This document shows positions 21,975-29,230 of a DNA stretch of 38,060 nt, one piece after another. Within the stretch, counting starts at the first letter, position 1. The number at the start of each line of letters is the position of its first letter. Source of the DNA: Candidatus Yanofskybacteria bacterium CG10_big_fil_rev_8_21_14_0_10_46_23 (GTDB taxonomy: Bacteria > Patescibacteriota > Minisyncoccia > 2-02-FULL-40-12 > IGHO2-12-FULL-4); NCBI GenBank assembly GCA_002771135.1, contig PCXO01000005.1, positions 1 through 38,060 on the forward strand, in the 5' to 3' direction. Under the pieces are notes generated by a model. That model was not told where the DNA came from and did not search any database. It saw nothing but the letters and a program-made list of their open reading frames with translations. Made by a program: the position numbers and the translations under genes.

Positions 21975-22124
21975 GGGGCAGCGGTTATTTCAGAACATTT
22001 GAATCCCCCGCGAGGATTCGGCATTCCGTTATTCATGTGGATTTTGTTCGCCGTCTCAGATTAATTTTACGGCTCACAAGCCATGCAATCCACACGAATA
22101 ACGGTCTGAAATAGCTGCTGCCCC
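21975..22124 (-). repeat. Structured intergenic element, copy 5
   Basis: Outer 20-nt arms (21975-21994 and 22105-22124) pair with two G-U on the plus strand. On the motif (minus) strand P2 is CCGTTATTCGTGTGGATT/AATCCACATGAATAACGG (one G-U), enclosing GCATGG and a fully different inner hairpin (TTGTGAGCCGT/ACGGCGAACAA). P3 is GAATCC/GGATTC with the loop TCGCGGG, one base off the family loop. It fills the ruvA/FemAB gap. Confidence 0.82.
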
Positions 22125-22138
22125 GCTAAAGACCCAAG

Positions 22139-23014
22139 ATGTCATTTTTACAGACAAAAGAATGGATGGATTTTCAAAAATCGCTCGGGCGGAAGGTTTT
22201 TCCGATTCAACTCAAGACGGAGATAATCTGGGCGGTTATACTGAACGTCTCTTTAGGAAAGAAATATCTTTATGTTCCCTATGGTCCGAGTCAGGCTGAG
22301 GGCTCCGCTCAGCTGAAAACCGAGCTAGAAATCATCGCCAAAAAGGAAGGGGCGATTTTCATAAAGATTGAGCCTCAGCAAGACGAAGTTGTGCAAGCTT
22401 TAATTAATCTCGGTTTTCGGTTTAACCCGATAACCGTTCAACCCCATCGAACTTTAATTTTAGACTTAACTAAAAGCGAGAGCCAACTCAATCAGGAAAT
22501 GCACCAAAAAACCCGCTATAGTATTCGAGTTGCCGAGCGTCACGGCTTGAAATTTAAAATTTTGTCGGAAGATACAAAACAGTCTTGGCCAATTTATGAA
22601 AAAACTAGTCGCCGGCAAAATTTCGGGATTTATCCAAGAGAATATTATCAAGCCCTTTTAGACTGCAAGGACTTAAATACTTTTCAAGCTGGGGTTTTTA
22701 AGGGTGAAAAAATAATTGCCACGGGCATCTTCTTAATCTATCGGAAAGAAGGCTTCTATCTTCACGGGGGGTCCGATTATAAAGAACACGCCCTAATGGC
22801 GCCCTATCTTCTTCACTGGAGTATCATCAAACACCTCAAAGAATGCGGGGTTCAAAGGTATGATCTTTGGGGGGTTGATAGCGAAGCCTATCCCGGCGTA
22901 ACTCGATTTAAACTTCGTTGGGGCGGACAAGTAATTGAATACCCGGGGGCTTTTGATTTACCGCTCAATCGTTTTTGGTATCGAGTTTATAATCTCTATA
23001 AAAAATTCCGTTAG
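22139..23014 (+). CDS. FemAB/FmhB-like peptidoglycan bridge aminoacyltransferase
   Basis: FemX-type enzymes move amino acids from aminoacyl-tRNA onto the peptidoglycan stem peptide. The 291-residue protein carries the paired GNAT-like domains of this family: MSFLQTKEWMDFQKSLGRKVF at the start, MHQKTRYSIRVAERHGLKF (about 121-139), the GVFKGEKIIATGIFLIYRKE strand pair and the signature HGGSDYKEHALMAPYLLHWS followed by YDLWGVD and FKLRWGGQVIEYPGAFDLP at the end. No long coiled-coil insertion is present, so it is the minimal form. The Mur ligase follows, consistent with cell-wall precursor modification. Confidence 0.92.
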   Translation: MSFLQTKEWMDFQKSLGRKVFPIQLKTEIIWAVILNVSLGKKYLYVPYGPSQAEGSAQLKTELEIIAKKEGAIFIKIEPQQDEVVQALINLGFRFNPITVQPHRTLILDLTKSESQLNQEMHQKTRYSIRVAERHGLKFKILSEDTKQSWPIYEKTSRRQNFGIYPREYYQALLDCKDLNTFQAGVFKGEKIIATGIFLIYRKEGFYLHGGSDYKEHALMAPYLLHWSIIKHLKECGVQRYDLWGVDSEAYPGVTRFKLRWGGQVIEYPGAFDLPLNRFWYRVYNLYKKFR

Positions 23015-23056
23015 CTTCTTGACTTTTGTTCAACAAAGCGGGGGGAATCTTTTCCG

Positions 23057-23085
23057 TTGCGTCTTTAATCTCATTTTCGTATCCT
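23057..23085 (+). promoter_or_regulatory. Mur ligase promoter, leaderless arrangement
   Basis: TTGCGT (23057-23062), 17 nt, TATCCT (23080-23085), 7 nt before the ATG at 23093. Confidence 0.5.
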
Positions 23086-23092
23086 GAGAAGA

Positions 23093-24322
23093 ATGAAAGA
23101 GGCTGGTTTGGAAAAAATTTTAAGACTTGGCCGGCGGTTGATCCCCCGCCAAATTTTCAAATTTTTTCAACCCGGCTATCACTGGCTCCTAGCTTGGTTT
23201 TTTGCCTTTCGCTACGGTCGCCCTTCGAATTCAATGGTTGTTATCGGCGTGACCGGGACCAAGGGCAAGTCAACCGTAGTTTATATCCTTACTAAGATTT
23301 TAGAAGAGGCCGGTTTGGCTGTCGGCGCGGTTGGCTCTCTGGGCTTTAAGATTAGAGACAAAGAGTGGCCCAACACCTTGAAAATGACCATGCCCGGCCG
23401 GGGCTTGATTCAAGCGCTGATGCGTCGCGCTCGAGATCAGGGTGTGACCCACTTTATTTTGGAGGTAACCTCGGAAGGAATTGCTCAAAAGCGACACCTG
23501 GGGATCAATTTTGACGTGGCGGTTCTAACCAATATTCATCCCGAGCACATTGAGAGTCACGGTTCTTTCGAAAATTATGTTTCGGCTAAAAAGAAACTTT
23601 TCCAAAAAGCCAAGAAAGTCCATGTTTTAAACGGCGATGATAAATTGATTGACGAATTTACGGCTATCCCGGCCAAGAAAAAAATAATCTATCAAGCCAA
23701 GGATTGGTCGAATTTAAACTTGACCACCAACTTAGAGGGGGATTTCAATAAACTTAATATCTTAGCGGCGACGCGGGCGGCCCAAGAATTGGGGGTAACT
23801 TTGGAAACAATTCAGTCGGCGATCACCAAGGTTAAGAGAATCCCGGGGCGAATGGATTTTGTCGAAAAAGGCCAACCATTCTCGATAGTAATTGATTACG
23901 CGCACACCCCGGACTCGCTCCGAGCCGTTTACCGTCATTTAAAAGGGAAATTAAACGAAGGCCAAAAACTTATCTGTGTCTTGGGGGCGGCCGGAGGTGG
24001 GCGCGATACTTGGAAGCGTCCCGAGTTTGGCAAAATTGCCGATGAGTATTGTGATAAAATTATTTTGACGAATGAGGATCCTTATGACGAAGATCCGCAT
24101 CGAATCATTGAAGAAGTTAAGCGGGGGGTTGCCGTCAAAACGCCGCAGGTAATCTTTGATCGACGCCAAGCAATGCGCAAAGCTATGACAGAGGCTTATA
24201 AAGGTGATATAGTTGTGATAACCGGCAAGGGTTCGGAGACCTCGATCGCCTTAGCGCAAGGCCAGAAAGTTGATTGGAGTGATCGGCGGATTGCCGAAGA
24301 ACTGCTCGAAGAAATTTTTTAG
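23093..24322 (+). CDS. MurE-like Mur ligase
   Basis: This ATP-dependent ligase probably adds the third residue to UDP-MurNAc-L-Ala-D-Glu. The 409-residue protein lacks the N-terminal UDP-binding domain of standard MurE (about 490 residues): it starts with a short helical lead and reaches the ATP-binding GTKGKST at about 54-60. It has the central-domain FILEVTSEGIAQ and TNIHPEHIESHGSFENYVSAKK blocks, and the C-terminal domain with DYAHTPDSLRAVYRHL and GKGSETS. Where MurE has DNPR (meso-DAP) it reads NEDPYDEDP, without the Arg that binds the DAP carboxylate, so the substrate residue cannot be assumed to be DAP. MurT-like ligases are an alternative. Confidence 0.85.
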   Translation: MKEAGLEKILRLGRRLIPRQIFKFFQPGYHWLLAWFFAFRYGRPSNSMVVIGVTGTKGKSTVVYILTKILEEAGLAVGAVGSLGFKIRDKEWPNTLKMTMPGRGLIQALMRRARDQGVTHFILEVTSEGIAQKRHLGINFDVAVLTNIHPEHIESHGSFENYVSAKKKLFQKAKKVHVLNGDDKLIDEFTAIPAKKKIIYQAKDWSNLNLTTNLEGDFNKLNILAATRAAQELGVTLETIQSAITKVKRIPGRMDFVEKGQPFSIVIDYAHTPDSLRAVYRHLKGKLNEGQKLICVLGAAGGGRDTWKRPEFGKIADEYCDKIILTNEDPYDEDPHRIIEEVKRGVAVKTPQVIFDRRQAMRKAMTEAYKGDIVVITGKGSETSIALAQGQKVDWSDRRIAEELLEEIF

Positions 24323-24334
24323 CATATTGATTTA

Positions 24335-24775
24335 ATGCCTTGGAAAAAATTCAATCAGCATCATTTTAATAACCGAGTTCAGGGCTATCTTTGGGTAGTC
24401 ATAGTTTTTCTTTTGGTAACTTTTAGCGCCTCGGTTTTTTTCTTTGACGATTATCGGAATTATGATTTTTCGGCTCTAGGGAATATCAGCACTAACATTG
24501 AAGGACCGGAAAGAGACACTCGTGTCTATTCGGTTTTTTATCGAAATCAGACCTTTAGCCCGACTAATTTGAGGATTCGAGTCGGGGACACAGTTCGATT
24601 TGAGAATCAAAGCCTTTTCGGGATTCATATTACTTCAAATGACCTCCCGGGTTTTGAGAGCTCTGGGAGTATCGCCGGTGATAGCGTTTTCTCCCATACT
24701 TTCACGGCTGAAGGGATTTTCAGTTACTATAACGTCGAGAACAAAAATGAATCAGGTCAGATAATTGTTCGCTAG
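24335..24775 (+). CDS. Membrane-anchored cupredoxin-like protein without evident copper ligands
   Basis: The 146-residue protein has one N-terminal TM helix (about 18-37) and an extracytoplasmic domain with the cupredoxin pattern FYRNQTFSPTNLRIRVGDTV (about 68-87), VRFENQSLFGIHITS (one His) and HTFTAEGIFSYYN near the end. In blue-copper proteins the last loop supplies Cys, His and Met ligands (CxxHxxM); here it reads YYNVENKNESG, with none of them. The fold is probably kept while copper binding is lost, though a different metal site is possible. It is in the run between the Mur ligase (12 nt gap) and the beta-CASP nuclease. Confidence 0.82.
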   Translation: MPWKKFNQHHFNNRVQGYLWVVIVFLLVTFSASVFFFDDYRNYDFSALGNISTNIEGPERDTRVYSVFYRNQTFSPTNLRIRVGDTVRFENQSLFGIHITSNDLPGFESSGSIAGDSVFSHTFTAEGIFSYYNVENKNESGQIIVR

Positions 24776-24786
24776 CTAATTCATCT

Positions 24787-26145
24787 ATGAAGATTTCTTT
24801 TTGGGGCGGGGCTCAATCGGTTACGGGAGCAAACTATTTAGTGGAATCCGGACAGACCAAAATTATTATTGATTGTGGCCTGTTCCAAGGGTCAAAATTT
24901 GCCGAAGAACTGAATTACCAAAAATTTAATTATAACCCGGCCGAGCTACAGGCGGTTTTTGTGACGCACGCTCATACCGATCATATGGGCCGCCTGCCAA
25001 AACTCTTTAAAGAAGGTTTTCGAGGAGAGGTTTTTGCAACCGAACCGACAGCCGGGATGATTGCGGTTGCTTTACCCGACAACCTTTCCTTAATGAAGGA
25101 TGAAGCTCGCCGGGATAACCACCCGCCACTTTATGACCAAGAAGACGTTACCGGCATCTTGACTCTTTTTCGGCCCCAGAAATACTATGAGCCGATAAAA
25201 ATTTCTGAAGATATGACGGTGACGCTCTTTAATGCCGGCCACGTCCTTGGGTCAGCCATAATCGAAGTGATTGCCGAAGGGAAGAAGCTTTATTTTACCG
25301 GGGATTTAGGCAACCCCCCGATGCCCCTCTTGCCTCAGCCCGATAACCTTTTCGAGGCGGACTATGTCGTGATGGAGTCGGCCTATGGCGATCGATTACA
25401 TGAAGATCGAGAATCACGTCGAAATATATTGGAAGATGCGATCGAGGATGTCTTTAAAAGAAAAGGCACGTTAATGATTCCTTCTTTTGCCATTGAGCGA
25501 ACGCAAGAGATTCTTTTTGACTTGAATGGTTTGGTCGAGAATGATCGCATCCCGCGCTTACCTATTTTTATTGATAGCCCTTTGGCTATAAAAATTACCG
25601 AAGAATACAAGAAGTATCAGGCCTACTTCAATGAGGTGGCCTTAGATTTGATTAAGGCCGGAGATGAGATTTTTGATTTTCCGCAATTGAAGATGACGCG
25701 GTCCCCGGCGGAATCAAAGGCGATAAATAAAGTACCCGGACCGAAAGTCGTGATTGCCGGTTCCGGCATGAGCACGGGGGGCCGAATTTTACATCACGAA
25801 AAGATGTATCTGGATGATCCCAACAGCATTATTTTATTTGTCGGCTATCAGGTAAAGAATAGCTTGGGCCGGAGGATTCTTGATGGTGAAAAGGAGGTTA
25901 AAATTTTTGGAGAGCATATTTTCGTCAAGGCCGAGGTGCGCTCAGTCAGCGGTTATTCAGCGCACGCGGATCAAAGCCAGCTAGCCCATTGGCTGATGCA
26001 TGTCAATGAGAAAAAGACGGTCAAGCGTGCTTTTATCGTTCAGGGCGACGAAGAGGCGAGCCAATCTTTGGCGGTCCACCTCCGGGATAAGCTTTTAATT
26101 GATACCGTTGTTCCGAAACCGGGAGAGAGTTTTGAGCTCGATTAG
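24787..26145 (+). CDS. Metallo-beta-lactamase/beta-CASP ribonuclease
   Basis: The 452-residue protein has the MBL core with HAHTDHMGRLP (about 61-71; HxHxDH zinc motif), GHVLGSAIIEV and YFTGDLGN (fourth and fifth motifs), then the beta-CASP cap with MIPSFAIERTQEILFDL, VVIAGSGMSTGGRILHH and FVGYQVKNSLGRRI, and the final SGYSAHADQSQL His motif. This is the YSH1/CPSF-73-like KH-less RNase family found in bacteria and archaea; it should cut RNA. It is not RNase J, which has a different C-terminal domain. It begins 11 nt after the cupredoxin-like gene. Confidence 0.94.
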   Translation: MKISFWGGAQSVTGANYLVESGQTKIIIDCGLFQGSKFAEELNYQKFNYNPAELQAVFVTHAHTDHMGRLPKLFKEGFRGEVFATEPTAGMIAVALPDNLSLMKDEARRDNHPPLYDQEDVTGILTLFRPQKYYEPIKISEDMTVTLFNAGHVLGSAIIEVIAEGKKLYFTGDLGNPPMPLLPQPDNLFEADYVVMESAYGDRLHEDRESRRNILEDAIEDVFKRKGTLMIPSFAIERTQEILFDLNGLVENDRIPRLPIFIDSPLAIKITEEYKKYQAYFNEVALDLIKAGDEIFDFPQLKMTRSPAESKAINKVPGPKVVIAGSGMSTGGRILHHEKMYLDDPNSIILFVGYQVKNSLGRRILDGEKEVKIFGEHIFVKAEVRSVSGYSAHADQSQLAHWLMHVNEKKTVKRAFIVQGDEEASQSLAVHLRDKLLIDTVVPKPGESFELD

Positions 26146-26148
26146 ATT

Positions 26149-26176
26149 TTGAGAGCCAAGGCGCTTTTGGTAGAAT
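26149..26176 (+). promoter_or_regulatory. Promoter of the LOG-like gene, leaderless arrangement
   Basis: TTGAGA (26149-26154), 16 nt, TAGAAT (26171-26176), 7 nt before the ATG at 26184. Confidence 0.5.
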
Positions 26177-26183
26177 AAATTTT

Positions 26184-26774
26184 ATGAAGTACGCAATTGT
26201 TGTCTCGGGGGCGGCAGTGACGGATCACTGCGCTGTTGATGCCCACATTAAAACCGAGGAAATTGGTCGAGAGGTTGTTCGCCAAGGCGGTCTGGTTTTG
26301 ACCGGTGCCACTCATGGGATGCCTCTTTGGGCGGCTAAAGGGGCGAAGGCTGAGGGGGGGATTAGCATCGGAATATCTCCGGCGGCTAGCCACGCGGCGC
26401 ATGTTCGGAGTTATCGATTGCCGACCGAGTATATGGACTTCATTATTTATACTGGTTCCAATTACGCGGGCCGGAACCTTTTGCTGACTCGAGCGGGGGA
26501 TGCGGTGGTTATCACCTGTGGTCGGATGGGGACTTTAAACGAATTCACCGTTGCCTTTGAAGATAATAAGCCCGTTGGTGTGTTGGTTGAAACCGGGGGA
26601 ATGGCTGATGAGATCGAGCATATTATCGGCAAGGCAAAAAGAGGCCCGGGCAAGGTTATTTTTGATCCTGATCCGAAGTCGTTAATCACGCGATTGATAG
26701 AGATGATCGATCAGGAGCGCGCTAAGGTTGATCAGGGCCAGTTTGATGATTCTTTCGAAAAATCAGGCGAGTAG
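26184..26774 (+). CDS. SLOG/LOG-family nucleotide-binding protein
   Basis: The 196-residue protein is a Rossmann-like SLOG domain of the TIGR00725/LOG type: MKYAIVVSGAAV at the start, AHIKTEEIGREVVRQGGLVLTGATHGMP, and GRMGTLNEFTVAFEDNKPVGVL at about 113-134. The LOG signature PGGxGTxxE appears as CGRMGTLNE, so the Pro-Gly pair is replaced, and an activity as cytokinin-activating phosphoribohydrolase is uncertain. It ends 14 nt before the CIRCE operator of lon. A role in nucleotide binding or hydrolysis is the safest statement. Confidence 0.85.
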   Translation: MKYAIVVSGAAVTDHCAVDAHIKTEEIGREVVRQGGLVLTGATHGMPLWAAKGAKAEGGISIGISPAASHAAHVRSYRLPTEYMDFIIYTGSNYAGRNLLLTRAGDAVVITCGRMGTLNEFTVAFEDNKPVGVLVETGGMADEIEHIIGKAKRGPGKVIFDPDPKSLITRLIEMIDQERAKVDQGQFDDSFEKSGE

Positions 26775-26788
26775 GCAAAGACCTGAAA

Positions 26789-26815
26789 TTAGCACTCTTG
26801 ACGCAAGAGTGCTAA
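26789..26815 (+). promoter_or_regulatory. CIRCE operator (HrcA binding site) upstream of lon
   Basis: TTAGCACTC, nine-base spacer TTGACGCAA, GAGTGCTAA: the canonical CIRCE inverted repeat with both arms perfect. The spacer contains the -35 box of the lon promoter, so HrcA binding would block it directly. hrcA itself is outside the window. Confidence 0.95.
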
Positions 26816-26825
26816 TTGTTATTAT
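26798..26825 (+). promoter_or_regulatory. lon promoter overlapped by CIRCE
   Basis: TTGACG (26798-26803) inside the CIRCE spacer, 16 nt, TATTAT (26820-26825); transcription start expected about 5 nt before the ATG at 26837. Confidence 0.7.
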
Positions 26826-26836
26826 GGGGAAATATT

Positions 26837-29224
26837 ATGAAATTCAATAACACTCCTAAAGATTTAATTATTCCCGAAGAGCTCCCCTTAATCGCTATTA
26901 AAAACGCGGTCTTGTTCCCGCGCGTGGTCATCCCTTTAGTCATTCAACGACCCTCCTCTGTTTTCAGTTTGCAGGAGTCTCTAAAGAAGGATCGACTTGT
27001 CCTTTTTGTCTCTCAAAAAAATCTGGATGATAATGTCGAAGAAAAGGATATTTATGAGGTTGGGACAGTTGGCCGGATAATTTCTGTTGATAGTCTTATG
27101 GATGGCTCCTCCCGAATTGATGTCGAGGGGATAACCCGGGCGGAAATTTTAAAAATCACCCAAAGTAGCCCTTTTTTCAAGGCGACTATTCAGTCTTTCT
27201 CCTTAAAAGGGCAAGACGATGTCGAGTCCGAAGCTTTAATGCGCTCCGTTTTGGATTTGTATAAGAGAATAAGTGAAAACAATCGGATTATTCCCTCGAT
27301 GCTTTCCAATCTCTTGTCCATGCTCAGTAGCCAGAACGATCCGGAGCAAATTATTGACGTTATCAGCGCGAATTTGAATATTGGCGTGGCCGAACAGCAA
27401 GATGTTTTGGAGACTCGAGATACAAAAGAGGCGCTGAAAAAACTGAATCGAATTTTGACTCGAGAATCGGAGATTATCGATGCGGAGAAAAAAGTTGCCA
27501 AGGAAACCAAGAAACAGTTAGGCAAGATGCAGAAGGAAGCTTTTTTGAGAGAACAACTCAAGAGCATTGAAAAAGAGCTTGGCGTCGAGGATGACCGAGG
27601 AGAAATTGAAATTTTTCGGAAAAAAATCTTGAAGTTAAAAATGCCCCCGGCGATCGAAGAGAAGGCTCTAAAAGAGTTGGATCGCCTATCAAAACTCCCG
27701 CCGTTTAGCCCGGAGGTCTCCTATCTTCGAACCTATCTGGACTGGCTAGTGGAGATGCCTTGGAATAAAAAGAGTAAGACGGACATTGATCTCAAGAAAG
27801 CCTCCAAAATTTTAGATGAGGACCATTTTGGTCTTGAGAAAACCAAAGAGAGGATTTTAGAATATATGGCGGTTCAAAAACAAGTGGGCAAGATAAAAGG
27901 GCCTATCCTTTGTTTTACCGGTCCCCCGGGAACCGGCAAAACTTCGATCGGACGCTCTATCGCTCGGGCGCTTGGTCGCGAATTTGTTCGCGTTTCTTTG
28001 GGTGGAATTCGAGATGAGGCCGAGATTCGGGGTCATCGTCGAACTTACGTCGGAGCTTTGCCCGGCCGGATTATTCAAGGAATTCACACGGCTAAGACGA
28101 AAGATCCGGTTTTTATGCTTGATGAGATTGATAAAATTGGTCAAGATTTTCGCGGGGATCCCTCAGCGGCGCTTTTAGAGACGCTTGACCCGGAGCAGAA
28201 TAATTCTTTCTCGGATCATTATCTGGAGGTGCCATTTGATTTATCCGATGTTTTATTTATTGCTACGGCTAATGTTCTGGATTCAATTCCGCCGGCCCTC
28301 CGGGATCGACTCGAAGTCATTGACTTCTCTGGTTATACAGAAGAAGAGAAAAAAAATATCGCCAACCGACATCTCCTGCCTAAAATCTTGGAGAATCACG
28401 GCTTCAAGCCCAAGGATATTAATTTCACGAGCGAGGCGCTCAGCGACATTATTAATAAACACACCCATGAGGCGGGCGTCCGGAACTTGGAGCGAGAGCT
28501 TTCAAAGATCGTTCGAAAAATAACCCGCGAAACTTTGGATAAAAAATCAAAAAACATAAAAATTGATGAGGCTAAACTTCATAAGTACTTAGGCCCTCGA
28601 AAATATACCCACCAATTGGCGGAAAATAAAGACGAAATTGGGGTTGTCACCGGTCTGGCCTGGACACCGGTGGGGGGCGAAATATTGTCAATTGAGGCGA
28701 CCCAAATGCCCGGCAAGGGAAAGTTAATTTTAACCGGACATCTTGGCACGGTGATGAAGGAATCGGTTCAGACAGCCTTTAGCTATGTCCGAACAATCGC
28801 AAAGCGGGAGAAAGCCGAAACAGACTTTTATTCTCAAGATATCCATATTCATGTTCCAATGGGGGCGATTCCGAAAGACGGTCCTTCCGCCGGAGTGGCT
28901 ATGGTGACGGCGATAACCTCGCTTGTAATGGGCCGACCGGTCCGGTGGGATGTTGGAATGACCGGGGAGATCACGCTCCGCGGTAAAGTTTTAGAAATCG
29001 GGGGAATAAAAGAGAAAGTCTTGGCGGCTCGACGAGCGGGCTTGAAAATAGTTATAATGCCTAAAGAAAATGAAAAAGATCTCGATGAAATTCCCAAGGA
29101 AGTGAAAAAAGATATCGAGTTTATTTTTGCAAAACATTTTGATGACGTCATGAAAGTAGCTTTTCGATCCAAAAGTAAAAAAACCCAGAAAGGGAGAACT
29201 CAATCTTCAAAAAAGAAAGGATAA
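26837..29224 (+). CDS. lon: ATP-dependent Lon protease
   Basis: Lon degrades misfolded and regulatory proteins in the cytoplasm. With the start at ATG 26837 it has 795 residues; the TTG at 26816 in the track lies in the promoter and is not used. It has the N-terminal substrate-binding domain (LPLIAIKNAVLFPRVVIPL), a helical linker, the AAA+ module with GPPGTGKT (about 362-369), VFMLDEIDKIG (Walker B) and sensor/Arg motifs, and the protease domain with PKDGPSAGVAM carrying the catalytic Ser (about 684) and GKVLEIGGIKEKVLAARRAG carrying the Lys (about 727). All parts are intact. The CIRCE operator makes it a heat-shock gene of the HrcA regulon. A membrane-protein run follows after 6 nt. Confidence 0.97.
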   Translation: MKFNNTPKDLIIPEELPLIAIKNAVLFPRVVIPLVIQRPSSVFSLQESLKKDRLVLFVSQKNLDDNVEEKDIYEVGTVGRIISVDSLMDGSSRIDVEGITRAEILKITQSSPFFKATIQSFSLKGQDDVESEALMRSVLDLYKRISENNRIIPSMLSNLLSMLSSQNDPEQIIDVISANLNIGVAEQQDVLETRDTKEALKKLNRILTRESEIIDAEKKVAKETKKQLGKMQKEAFLREQLKSIEKELGVEDDRGEIEIFRKKILKLKMPPAIEEKALKELDRLSKLPPFSPEVSYLRTYLDWLVEMPWNKKSKTDIDLKKASKILDEDHFGLEKTKERILEYMAVQKQVGKIKGPILCFTGPPGTGKTSIGRSIARALGREFVRVSLGGIRDEAEIRGHRRTYVGALPGRIIQGIHTAKTKDPVFMLDEIDKIGQDFRGDPSAALLETLDPEQNNSFSDHYLEVPFDLSDVLFIATANVLDSIPPALRDRLEVIDFSGYTEEEKKNIANRHLLPKILENHGFKPKDINFTSEALSDIINKHTHEAGVRNLERELSKIVRKITRETLDKKSKNIKIDEAKLHKYLGPRKYTHQLAENKDEIGVVTGLAWTPVGGEILSIEATQMPGKGKLILTGHLGTVMKESVQTAFSYVRTIAKREKAETDFYSQDIHIHVPMGAIPKDGPSAGVAMVTAITSLVMGRPVRWDVGMTGEITLRGKVLEIGGIKEKVLAARRAGLKIVIMPKENEKDLDEIPKEVKKDIEFIFAKHFDDVMKVAFRSKSKKTQKGRTQSSKKKG

Positions 29225-29230
29225 AAGTTA

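Noticed and set aside
1843-22124. The five repeats as a CRISPR array or integron attC sites
   Set aside because: They are dispersed singly, have no regular spacers, no cas or integrase gene nearby, and no R/L box pattern of attC.
27190-27567. 125-residue minus-strand ORF inside lon
   Set aside because: It is a shadow of the intact lon frame with Ser/Phe-rich random composition.
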